In this document: piece by piece, positions 28,774 to 35,186 of the stretch | How the letters are laid out: each line of letters starts with the position of its first letter | Numbering within the stretch: position 1 is the stretch's first letter | Assembly: GCF_017114825.1 (NCBI RefSeq) | Contig: NZ_JADEVO010000027.1 | Span: 21,032-85,031, forward strand | Length of the DNA: 64,000 bases | DNA from: Pseudomonas gregormendelii | GTDB taxonomy: Bacteria > Pseudomonadota > Gammaproteobacteria > Pseudomonadales > Pseudomonadaceae | Reading direction: 5' to 3' | Position numbers and translations under genes: made by a program | The notes under the pieces: generated by a model | The model's database searches: none | What the model saw: only the letters and a program-made list of their open reading frames with translations | What the model was told of the DNA's origin: nothing

Positions 28774-29451
28774 ATGCTTCACACCACATCCGTGCCAGCG
28801 GCGGACTTCATTCGCCTTTCCGATCTAATCAAGCATTACAGCCAAGCACTGGCTTGCAGCCACGCCGCTGCCGCCTGGGAGCTGCGCGAAACCTTCGCTG
28901 AGTTGGCCATCTTTCGGGGCAAACAAGGACAGTCGGATTACCTTGATGGGAGTATCTGTTGTGTCGGCACGGTCGCAAGGCCGAGCAGGCAGCGCGGCCT
29001 TCAACGTATCAGCCTGACCCAACTCATAACCTACTTCGATCAGCATATGCAGGCAGGTCACACCGGCCCCGAACTCATTGAGTGCGGCAACCAGATTGAC
29101 GGTTTACGTCCGGTCGCGGCAGCGGCGGTTGGCTTTGATCGGCAGGAGCTGACGCACCAGCTGGTCTTTGTCGAGCGCCCATTTCCTAGGCTCATGGATA
29201 GCCAAATCGACTCAGCGGGCGAGCCAAAAGGGCGCCGCAAAGGCAGTGAGCGCGAAGCCTTGGAGGGGCTGATAGAGATCGCGGTAACTGCTGCTCGCAA
29301 AGCCCCGAACGATCCATTCTGCCTACAGGTCGCTGGGCTTGATGTGAAGGTGGCTATGGGCGCCCGTGCCCGTGTCCTGCGTGAGCTGGCGGACTTTCTA
29401 TGCAACAAGGAATTCCCCTCAGCAGGTACGATCAGGAACATGTTGAGGTAG
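28774..29451 (+). CDS. Hypothetical protein of the satellite (225 aa)
   Basis: I do not recognise this protein. It is soluble, with a helical N-terminus (FIRLSDLIKHYSQALACSHAAAAWELRE), a middle region (QLITYFDQHMQAG) and a C-terminal basic segment (KGRRKGSEREALEGLIEIAVTAARKAP). The final FLCNKEFPSAGTIRNMLR suggests a regulatory or DNA-associated role but no fold is clear. The ATG at 28774 has GGGGG upstream; the frame is open to 28759. It lies between int and alpA, a position that often holds cargo or regulators in such elements. Confidence 0.6.
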   Translation: MLHTTSVPAADFIRLSDLIKHYSQALACSHAAAAWELRETFAELAIFRGKQGQSDYLDGSICCVGTVARPSRQRGLQRISLTQLITYFDQHMQAGHTGPELIECGNQIDGLRPVAAAAVGFDRQELTHQLVFVERPFPRLMDSQIDSAGEPKGRRKGSEREALEGLIEIAVTAARKAPNDPFCLQVAGLDVKVAMGARARVLRELADFLCNKEFPSAGTIRNMLR

Positions 29452-29478
29452 GGTATTTGGCACCGGCATCGCTATGGC

Positions 29479-29527
29479 GTTAGAGAGACGTTAGACGCCG
29501 CTAGAGGTAGGTTAGACGCTGTATAAC
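29479..29527 (+). promoter_or_regulatory. Helically phased repeats and promoter before alpA
   Basis: G(T/C)TAGA occurs at 29479, 29490, 29500 and 29511, spaced 11, 10 and 11 bp, one helical turn each. A -10-like TATAAC (29522-29527) follows immediately, so the repeats cover the -35 area. This is the layout of a cooperatively bound regulator; AlpA itself or the 225-residue protein could be the ligand. The transcript would run through alpA and the c4-like RNA. Confidence 0.5.
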
Positions 29528-29593
29528 TCGGTTGGCCAAAGGCCTATGCGTCAATTGTAGTCATTCCCAGCAAGCCCCATTGAGGCCCAACGA

Positions 29594-29815
29594 ATGGCTA
29601 CAATTCACGCCCAAACCGTCACCCCGGCGCTGCTGCGCCTACCTGCCGTCTGCGCCCTGGTCGGCTTGAGCAAGTCACAGATTTATCGCCTGTCCGGTGC
29701 CGGGGAGTTTCCCAGCGCCGTGCGCCTCGGTGCCAATTCCGTGGCCTGGCCAGCTGAACATGTGCAGGCTTGGATTGCCGATAAGATCGTGTCGGCAGGT
29801 GGCGCGAACGCATGA
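29594..29815 (+). CDS. AlpA-family transcriptional regulator
   Basis: 73-residue MerR-like winged-helix regulator of the AlpA (CP4-57 regulatory protein) family. It shows LLRLPAVCALVGLSKSQIYRLSGAGEFPSAVRLG..SVAW, the standard motif with the recognition helix at about 24-33, and the C-terminal V.AWI. In P4-like satellites and PICIs this protein activates int or the replication genes. It is preceded by phased repeats and followed by the antisense-RNA region. Confidence 0.88.
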   Translation: MATIHAQTVTPALLRLPAVCALVGLSKSQIYRLSGAGEFPSAVRLGANSVAWPAEHVQAWIADKIVSAGGANA

Positions 29816-29881
29816 CCGCCCTTGCCTGGTGCCAAACAAAGCGCTATTGTTCGCCCGTCGCTGCCAATTCAGCGACCGGGT

Positions 29882-29904
29882 TTGACGGCCCGATCAGTAA
29901 ACGG
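29882..29904 (+). promoter_or_regulatory. Upstream target segments of the c4-like RNA (seqA analogue)
   Basis: TTGACGG (29882-29888) is the exact complement of CCGTCAA (30014-30020) in the c4-like RNA. GTAAACGG (29897-29904) is the exact complement of the loop CCGTTTAC (30000-30007). The second segment overlaps the first arm of the attenuator hairpins, so RNA pairing here would change the fold that decides termination. Confidence 0.6.
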
Positions 29905-29940
29905 CGCTACAGCGCCCCAAGTCTTGCAGGCGCTTTTTTT
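29903..29940 (+). terminator. Intrinsic terminator with competing hairpin (attenuator)
   Basis: AGCGCC (29911-29916) can pair with GGCGCT at 29929-29934, which is followed by seven Ts (a terminator). It can also pair with an identical GGCGCT upstream at 29903-29908 (an antiterminator with a TACA loop). The folds exclude each other. The upstream arm partly lies in the segment complementary to the c4-like RNA loop. Confidence 0.65.
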
Positions 29941-29961
29941 GTGCCCGCAATGTCGTTTTAT

Positions 29962-30036
29962 GGCGGCTGTGCGTGGGAGACCGAAAGGTCTGCCGGGTTC
30001 CGTTTACCCCGGTCCGTCAACCTGCGCACAGCTGCC
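29962..30036 (+). ncRNA. c4/cI-type antisense immunity RNA
   Basis: Three-way-junction RNA. The outer stem has 12 pairs (29962-29973 with 30025-30036, one G-U). Hairpin 1 is AGACC-GAAA-GGTCT (29978-29991). Hairpin 2 is CCGGG-10 nt-CCCGG (29993-30012), with loop CCGTTTAC, followed by single-stranded CCGTCAA. Sequence and shape resemble the C4 antisense RNA family known from phages P1, P7 and P4, where it silences lytic or replication functions. Complementary target segments flank it on both sides. The family call is from memory, not a search. Confidence 0.75.
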
Positions 30037-30048
30037 ACCTTAATTCGT

Positions 30049-30062
30049 TTGACGGCGAACGG
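30049..30062 (+). promoter_or_regulatory. Downstream target segments of the c4-like RNA (seqC analogue)
   Basis: TTGACGG (30049-30055) repeats the upstream target exactly, and GAACGG (30057-30062) partly repeats the other target (pairing with one G-U). The segments lie about 35 nt before the next start codon. A regulatory RNA that can pair with both an upstream and a downstream copy is the P4 cI arrangement. Confidence 0.5.
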
Positions 30063-30096
30063 TGACAGCTCCCAACCAGTAAGCGGAGCGCCACCC

Positions 30097-30309
30097 ATGA
30101 CACACTCTCACGCCCTCAATCCGTCCAGCACCAGTCACCGTCAGGCCATCGCCCTGATCGGCGCCGAACTGATCGCCTACCGCGTCAACCGCAAGCCCGA
30201 ACAGCGCACCCACTTGCTGGGCCTGGTGCAGATGGCCACCGCTCTGGGCGTTCTGAACGCCAGTGACCGCCTCACCCTGGCGGCCAGTCTGGAGGTGTGC
30301 CATGCGTAA
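30097..30309 (+). CDS. Small hypothetical protein of the satellite (70 aa)
   Basis: 70 residues, starting MTHSHALNPSSTSHRQ, with a predicted helical body (AIALIGAELIAYRVN..EQRTHLLGLVQMATALGVL). GGAG lies 8 nt before the ATG. The frame stays open to 29812, but that upstream part overlaps the structured RNA, so the short start is preferred. It overlaps the next gene by 8 bp. Function unknown. Confidence 0.55.
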   Translation: MTHSHALNPSSTSHRQAIALIGAELIAYRVNRKPEQRTHLLGLVQMATALGVLNASDRLTLAASLEVCHA

Positions 30310-30580
30310 CTTCCAGCCACTCGAAAGCGGCTCGCAAGGCTGCGCCGGTCCCGTCCTATTCCTGGACGCCACCGCCTCGCTCAACCAACTGATGGACGCC
30401 GCCGATTGGCGCCTGGGCGCTGTGCGCGACCTGCTTGACGTGCTCGCTTGCAGCAACCTTGACGACCACGCACACCTCGCCGTTGCCGGTGTGTCCCGTG
30501 CCGTCCTGCTGCTGACCGATGACGCGGCAGCGTTGTACGCCGCCGCCCGTAAGGCGCACCAAGTCCACCGAGAGGGCTAA
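30302..30580 (+). CDS. Small hypothetical protein of the satellite (92 aa)
   Basis: 92 residues starting MRNFQPLESGSQGCAGPVLFLD. It is an all-helical, leucine/alanine-rich protein with acidic patches (LLDVLACSNLDDHAHLAVAGVSRAVLLLTDDAAALYAAA). It weakly recalls the DUF3077-like small proteins of Pseudomonas, without proof. It overlaps the gene before it and ends 3 bp before the primase, so it belongs to the replication operon. Confidence 0.6.
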   Translation: MRNFQPLESGSQGCAGPVLFLDATASLNQLMDAADWRLGAVRDLLDVLACSNLDDHAHLAVAGVSRAVLLLTDDAAALYAAARKAHQVHREG

Positions 30581-30583
30581 CCC

Positions 30584-31648
30584 ATGACCGACCAAAAACG
30601 CGCCTGGTCCGGGTGCGGCGGGAGCGCTCGCCCTCAAGAAAGCCCGACCATTGCCGCCATTCGTGCCACTGCCGATATGGCGTTGATCTATGCCCCGGCC
30701 TTGGTGCCGGAATTACTGCCCGAAGGCACCCGCAAGGGTGATGAGTGGTGGTCACGCAATCCGACGCGGGCCGACCGCGACGCCGGGAGTTTTTCCGTGT
30801 CGCTGATCGATGGCCGCTGGCACGACTTCGCCAGCGGTGACGGTGGCGGCGACCTGGTGTCGCTGGCCGCTTATGTCTGGGGCACCCGCCAAGCCGATGC
30901 CGCACGAGACCTGGCGCGGCGCCTGGGTTTGCATCTGGACGCCTTGGAAGGACGGCCCGCCGATACCGGCTCCAGTGAGACCCAGCGACAGCGCCTGGCC
31001 GCCGCCAGGCTTGAAGCCGAACAACGGCAGCAGCGCGAAGCCACCGAGCGGGAACAACGGCACCAGGACGCCGCCAGCCTGGCGCGCACGCTCTGGCACG
31101 ACTCACGACCAGCCGACCCGACCCATAACTATCTGGTGGCCAAGCGCATTCCGGCGACGGGCATTCGTCAGCGCTACGGCGTGTTGTTGGTGCCGCTGCA
31201 CAACCTCGACGGCGACCTGGTGAACCTTCAGCGGATCTACATGGACGGCTCTAAACGCTTCCTATCAGGCGGCCAGGTGACGGGCACGTTTTGCCCGCTG
31301 GGCCGCATTGAGCCTGGAGTGCGGATATTCATCTGTGAAGGTTGGGCCACTGGCGTGACGCTACTGGCGCACTACGGCGCCGCTGCCGTGGTCTGCGCGA
31401 TGAACGCCGGAAACCTGCGCCCGGTAGCGGTGGGCCTGCGCAGCAAATACGGCGGCCTCACTGACTTGACGATTGCTGCCGACGATGACCGGCGCACCGA
31501 TGGCAACCCCGGCCAGGCTGCCGCCAATGCCGCCGCCTTGGCCGCTGGTGCGCTGATCGCGACACCCCAGTGGCCACCAGGCGCACCGCTAGAACTCTCT
31601 GACTTTAACGACCTGTACTGCTGGGAAGCTGACCATGCCAACGAATGA
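30584..31648 (+). CDS. Toprim-domain primase of the satellite
   Basis: 354 residues. The N-terminal part (about 30-115) resembles a primase zinc-binding region (EWWSRNPTRADRD; GRWHDFASGDGGGDLVSLAAYVWG) but lacks the cysteines. A charged Gln/Arg/Glu coiled coil follows (about 130-165). The Toprim domain has E252-G in FICEGWATGVTLL and an acidic IAADDDRR motif. It would prime replication from the element's own origin. In P4 this function is fused to a helicase; here the helicase is the next gene, overlapping by 14 bp. Confidence 0.85.
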   Translation: MTDQKRAWSGCGGSARPQESPTIAAIRATADMALIYAPALVPELLPEGTRKGDEWWSRNPTRADRDAGSFSVSLIDGRWHDFASGDGGGDLVSLAAYVWGTRQADAARDLARRLGLHLDALEGRPADTGSSETQRQRLAAARLEAEQRQQREATEREQRHQDAASLARTLWHDSRPADPTHNYLVAKRIPATGIRQRYGVLLVPLHNLDGDLVNLQRIYMDGSKRFLSGGQVTGTFCPLGRIEPGVRIFICEGWATGVTLLAHYGAAAVVCAMNAGNLRPVAVGLRSKYGGLTDLTIAADDDRRTDGNPGQAAANAAALAAGALIATPQWPPGAPLELSDFNDLYCWEADHANE

Positions 31649-33500
31649 CCACGCACATCCTGCCACCATTGATTTGGGCGGCACGGCGGGGGCCACGGAC
31701 GGCACCGACCCCACACCAGGCGCTGCCGCGCATGCGGCCAAGGTCACGGCCAAATTCCTGGAAGGTCGCCCGCCGCAAGTGGCCCCGATCCGGCCAGGCT
31801 GGGCGGTGTATGAACATCCGGTGCAACTTGAAGGGGGACGCAGACTGCGCCCTGGCGTGTATTGGCACACCCACCGAACAGACGCAGAAGGCGAGCGTCA
31901 CGCCGTGGACGAGTGGATCTCGTCGCCGGTCATTGTCGCCGCTCGCACCGTGCGCACTGAGGACGGCAGCGAAGGCCGTTTGCTGCACCTGGTCACGCAA
32001 AGCGGGATGCGCGAATGGGTGCTCCCCATGGAAGTGTTCGGCGGCAGTGGCGAGGACGCTCGTCGTAGTCTGTTTTCCATGGGCGTGCTGATCGCGCTGA
32101 AAAAGCGCGGTGCATTCATGGAATACCTGTTCGACCAGGAACCGGTGCTGACCTTGGCCACCACTACCCGTCCCGGCTGGCATGAGTCAGGGGCATTCGT
32201 GCTGCCTAACCGCACCATCGGCAGCGACACGGTGCGCTTTCAATCCAGCGGCCAGGCGCCTGCGCTGTTCGCCGCCAAGGGCGACTTGGCGCAGTGGCAG
32301 ACGCTGATTGCTGCCAAGTGCCTGGGCAACCCGGTGTTGACCCTGGCCATCGGTTGCGCCCTGGCGGGTCCGCTGCTGAGCCTGGTGGGGGTGAATGGCG
32401 GCGGTGTGCACTTGGTCGGCGACAGCTCCAAGGGCAAATCCCTGGCGCAGCTCATCAGCGCCACGGTGTGGGGTGATCCCGCTGTGTTCGCATCGAGCTG
32501 GGATGTCACCAAAGGCGGCTTGGAAATTGAGGCGTCCTCACGTAATGACACGATGTTGTCACTGGACGAAATCAAACGGGCCGATCCCAAGCGCGTGCAG
32601 GAAATGACTTACGCCCTAGCCAACGGCCAAGGCAAGGGCACGATGAACCGCGAGCGCGAAGGCCGCGCCAAACTCAATTGGCGGCTGCTGACCCTTTCCA
32701 GCGGTGAGCGCTCCCTAGCCGAACACGCGGCCATCAGCGGAAACGCGGCCCACGCCGGGGCCGAGTTGCGCATGGTGGATGTGAACGCCGGGACGCGGGC
32801 ACACGGCGCCTTCGACGACACATGCGGAATGGAGGCGGCAGACTTTCACCGCTCGCTGACGGTGTTTGCTGGCCAGCACCATGGGCACCTGGGCGCGGAG
32901 TTTGTCGAGCGGCTCATATCCAGCGGCGAGCGTGACAGTTTGCAAGGCGACTTCAGCAAGGTGCGCGCCTGCTTTGTCACCGATAGTGCACAGTCTGGGC
33001 GCATCGCTGACCGTTTCGCGGTGATCGCTCTGGCTGGAGAAATGGCCATCGCTTACGGCCTGCTGCCATGGCCGGAAGGCACCAGTCTCAAGCACTGCCA
33101 GTTGCTTTATGGCGAATGGCTGGCCCGTGTGGGCAGCGGCAGCGCCGAGGATCGCCAGATCCTGGCCGGGGTGGCGGACTTTATCGACCGCCATGGCAGC
33201 AGCCGCTTTTCCGACATCGACGCCGAAGACACGGACAGCCGGATTATCAACCGCGCCGGGTACTGGGAAGTGATGCCAGAAGGGCGCCTTTTCCTGTTCA
33301 ACCGCACGGGGCTGATCGAAGCGGCGCACGGTTATGGGCTGCCCCGCATCGTCAGGGCGCTGGAGTCAGCGGGTGCGCTGGCCAAGCGCGACACCGACCG
33401 CAAGCGTCACACGAAAAAATACCGCCTGCCTGGCGGTGGATCGTCGGGCCTGTACGTGGTGGACCCGGAACGCCTGGACGGCGAAGGCGGCCCGCCATGA
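31635..33500 (+). CDS. DUF927-type helicase/ATPase of the satellite
   Basis: 621 residues. The DUF927 core has Walker A GDSSKGKS at 262-269, a Walker B-like TMLSLDEIKRAD with D311-E312, and the arginine-rich motif MNREREGRAKLNWRLLTLSSGE. The N-terminal third is probably an accessory domain and the C-terminal part (about 540-621) contains a winged-helix-like segment. It is likely the replicative helicase partner of the primase just upstream. The iteron field starts 57 bp after its stop. Confidence 0.85.
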   Translation: MPTNDHAHPATIDLGGTAGATDGTDPTPGAAAHAAKVTAKFLEGRPPQVAPIRPGWAVYEHPVQLEGGRRLRPGVYWHTHRTDAEGERHAVDEWISSPVIVAARTVRTEDGSEGRLLHLVTQSGMREWVLPMEVFGGSGEDARRSLFSMGVLIALKKRGAFMEYLFDQEPVLTLATTTRPGWHESGAFVLPNRTIGSDTVRFQSSGQAPALFAAKGDLAQWQTLIAAKCLGNPVLTLAIGCALAGPLLSLVGVNGGGVHLVGDSSKGKSLAQLISATVWGDPAVFASSWDVTKGGLEIEASSRNDTMLSLDEIKRADPKRVQEMTYALANGQGKGTMNREREGRAKLNWRLLTLSSGERSLAEHAAISGNAAHAGAELRMVDVNAGTRAHGAFDDTCGMEAADFHRSLTVFAGQHHGHLGAEFVERLISSGERDSLQGDFSKVRACFVTDSAQSGRIADRFAVIALAGEMAIAYGLLPWPEGTSLKHCQLLYGEWLARVGSGSAEDRQILAGVADFIDRHGSSRFSDIDAEDTDSRIINRAGYWEVMPEGRLFLFNRTGLIEAAHGYGLPRIVRALESAGALAKRDTDRKRHTKKYRLPGGGSSGLYVVDPERLDGEGGPP

Positions 33501-33850
33501 CAGGCGCATTCTCACGTCGATATGAAAATGCCCATATTCACAGGAACCTAAAAACGGTGGGAACAGTGGGAACAGTGGGAACAGCCAGTAAATACGCGGG
33601 CTGTAGGCGTTCCCACCCTTATAAGAGAAGTGGGAACAGTGGGAACACACACCACTTTGTGTCTATTAGGGCGCCGCTTTTCTGTTCATCCTGGCTATTT
33701 CTGTTCCCACACCAAAAAGAGATGGGAACAGGTTCCCACTCTGGAGGCCCCGTAAACCGGGGCGTTCCCACGGTTCCCACTGTTCCCACCGGTTTTGAAT
33801 CACAGACACATATGGGTGTGAGCCAGGCGGTGATGGGTGACCAGCGGTGA
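33497..33850 (+). CDS. Doubtful ORF over the iteron field (117 aa)
   Basis: The ATG overlaps the helicase stop (ATGA) and the frame is open for 117 codons. Its sequence is shaped by the 9-bp iterons: GTGGGAACA reads Val-Gly-Thr, so it contains VGTVGTVGT near residues 21-29 and GVPTVPTVPT from the inverted copies. The rest is rich in Ser, Gly and His with no domain. It is probably an artefact of the repeat period being a multiple of three, though coupling to the helicase would permit translation. Confidence 0.25.
   Translation: MTGAFSRRYENAHIHRNLKTVGTVGTVGTASKYAGCRRSHPYKRSGNSGNTHHFVSIRAPLFCSSWLFLFPHQKEMGTGSHSGGPVNRGVPTVPTVPTGFESQTHMGVSQAVMGDQR
33557..33789. repeat. Iteron field: 12 copies of GTGGGAACA, candidate origin
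   Basis: Forward copies at 33557, 33566, 33575 (tandem), 33630, 33639 (tandem) and 33722 (one mismatch). Inverted copies at 33608, 33702, 33731, 33763, 33772 and 33781 (last three tandem), several with one variant base. The field opens with three forward and closes with three inverted tandem copies. Position after the primase-helicase genes and likeness to the GGTGAACA iterons bound by P4 alpha protein suggest the element's replication origin. Confidence 0.7.
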
Positions 33851-34488
33851 GCCTGCCGGACAGCCTGTTCCAGCAGGAGGCGACCAACACCGCACCGGAT
33901 TCACCGTGTTGGTTATGGCTGCTGGAACTCGCGGGTGGTCGTGTCGTGCAGATAACGTGTAGCCCTGACGCAGAGCGCGTCCATGTCGAGAGTGTCGCCA
34001 GGGCGCGCCATGGTGCCGCCTTGGTACGTGTTGTGCCGGTGCCGCGTGCTGACCGGCTCTTACGGCCCTCTGAAATCCAATGGGCCTTGGCGGGCCGGGG
34101 TCTGGTGCCGGTCGAAGCCATGCCGCCACGTCGCTGGCTGGCCAGGGTGGCGTGGCTGCTGGAGTGTTCGCCCGGCCAGCTGGAGGCAACCGGCAGGCTC
34201 ACGACGGAAGACGGGGCCGAGTGCTCAGCGGCAGCGCCACACCTGGCCGCCGAACTGATCCGCTCCCATGGTTGGCGGCTGCCACCGCCAGAGCCAGAAC
34301 CAGGCCCGCGCCAGGATCAGCCGCCACCGTCCAGCGCGACGGGTTTTTCCGTCACCTGGCGGGCCGCCCGTGACGCATACCTGGGGCACTTGGTCCGCTG
34401 CCCGGCCTGCATTGCGCACCGCTTGCGCAATCCCATCCATTGCGAAACCGGCAGCGCCTTGCGCTGCACTTACGACGGGGCCAGCTAA
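33847..34488 (+). CDS. Hypothetical protein of the satellite (213 aa)
   Basis: 213 residues from a GTG at 33847 (MSLPDSLFQQEATNTAPDSPCW). It has no recognised domain. The middle segment LLRPSEIQWALAGRGLVPVEAMPPRRWLARVAWLLE is helical, a Pro-rich linker follows (PPPEPEPGPRQDQPPPSSA), and the C-terminal part has RCPACIAHRLRNPIHC, a possible zinc site of the CxxC..C type. It is the last gene before the repeat region and attR. Base composition matches the rest of the element. Confidence 0.6.
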   Translation: MSLPDSLFQQEATNTAPDSPCWLWLLELAGGRVVQITCSPDAERVHVESVARARHGAALVRVVPVPRADRLLRPSEIQWALAGRGLVPVEAMPPRRWLARVAWLLECSPGQLEATGRLTTEDGAECSAAAPHLAAELIRSHGWRLPPPEPEPGPRQDQPPPSSATGFSVTWRAARDAYLGHLVRCPACIAHRLRNPIHCETGSALRCTYDGAS

Positions 34489-34610
34489 TCAATCCGGCAT
34501 GGATGGATATAATCGGTAGGGATAGGCGGTTTATCTGGGTTGTGCCGGGTTTAAGTGGGCCTTGTCGTGGCGGTTGGCTTCATCGGTCCCGACCAACCAC
34601 CACCGCTTAT
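34489..34610 (+). other. Start of the gene-free segment before attR, with a consensus -10
   Basis: From 34489 to 35033 I see no convincing gene. A perfect TATAAT lies at 34508-34513, but the -35 position is poor (CTAATC). If active, transcription would run into the three 60-bp repeats and make a non-coding or repeat-peptide RNA. Confidence 0.3.
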
Positions 34611-34865
34611 CACCCGCACACGAATGCATGGCGGACTACACGGGGCTTGCCGGGAAGTAACAGGATGGCCGACCGCCGCTGTTGCCTGGCAGCCACCACC
34701 ACCACTCGCCACCCGCACCCGAATGCATGGCCGATTACTCAGGGCTTGCCGAGGCCAAGGCGGATGGCCTACCTTATCTATCGACCGGCAGTTGCTACCG
34801 TTTACCACCCGCCCGCGAATGCATGGCGGACTACTCAGGGCTTGCCGGGAAGTAACAGGATGCCC
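34611..34865 (+). repeat. Three imperfect 60-bp direct repeats near attR
   Basis: Copies at 34611-34670, 34710-34769 and 34806-34865 share CACCCGC...CGAATGCATGGC and then GGGCTTGCCG. Copies 1 and 3 differ at only about 6 of 60 positions and copy 2 is more diverged. Starts are 99 and 96 bp apart, both multiples of three, so every unit is read in the same frame in a 110-codon and a 175-codon open frame. Each unit contains the palindrome ATGCAT. Function unknown: packaging, partition or a regulatory RNA are possible. Confidence 0.7.
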
Positions 34866-34955
34866 GGCCTCGCCGTCGCTGCCTTAATCATCGTTGTAGT
34901 GCCCGGCGAGTACCTGAGCAAGTGCGGCCAAGCGAGTACAACGGCGAGTACCTGT

Positions 34956-34977
34956 GTACCCATTTAAGTACCCATTT
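34956..34977 (+). promoter_or_regulatory. Right arm-type integrase sites (two direct repeats)
   Basis: GTACCCATTT at 34956-34965 and 34968-34977, 12 bp apart, with GAGTACCTG at 34906 and 34946 further left as weaker relatives. They share GTACCC and the 12-bp spacing with the pair next to attL. Confidence 0.6.
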
Positions 34978-35033
34978 GTTTTTTGAACGGGTTACAGGTC
35001 AGTAAGGCCGGGGTGTGCAGGCTTAGGGTTTGG

Positions 35034-35051
35034 TTCCTGTCTCGGGCACCA
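35034..35051 (+). repeat. attR: 18-bp core repeat
   Basis: Exact copy of the last 18 bases of tRNA-Thr (27237-27254). Only this 3' fragment is present; no tRNA can fold here. It marks the right end of the element, and chromosomal sequence follows. Confidence 0.9.
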
Positions 35052-35186
35052 GCGACACGTTGTTTTCAGATGATCCACGAATGGTTCTGAAGGCCAGACA
35101 AATCGGGCTTCAATCGGTTTATTTGCGTCAGAGAGATCCTTGATGATCCAGATCCATCTTCCATTCCCCCGATCAAAGAGAACGCC

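Larger units (their letters stand above)
27237..35051. mobile_element. P4/PICI-like integrated satellite element (about 7.8 kb)
   Basis: The element is bounded by 18-bp direct repeats identical to the tRNA-Thr 3' end. It carries an integrase, a 225-residue unknown protein, an AlpA-type regulator, a c4-like RNA, two small proteins, a Toprim primase, a DUF927 helicase, an iteron field and a 213-residue unknown protein, all on the plus strand. I see no structural, packaging, lysis, conjugation or recognisable cargo genes. The gene set matches P4-type satellites and Gram-negative PICIs in their replication/regulation half, so it probably depends on a helper phage or is a decayed minimal form. Confidence 0.88.

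Noticed and set aside
29812..30096. N-terminal extension of the 70-aa protein over the c4-like RNA
   Set aside because: The sequence there is explained by RNA stems and a terminator with seven Ts; the short start at 30097 has its own GGAG site.
30381..31106. 241-codon Arg-rich minus-strand frame over the primase
   Set aside because: Arginine-rich low-complexity shadow of a GC-rich gene; all credible genes of the element are on the plus strand.
33557..33789. CRISPR-like array
   Set aside because: Units are 9 bp, partly tandem and in both orientations; there are no regular spacers and no cas genes.
34440..34967. 175-codon ORF across the 60-bp repeats
   Set aside because: It starts inside the preceding gene and has no clear ribosome site. 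I describe the DNA as repeats instead, although the frame-preserving spacing leaves some doubt.
35034..35051. Possible second tRNA at attR
   Set aside because: Only the last 18 bases of tRNA-Thr are present; no D or anticodon arm can form.
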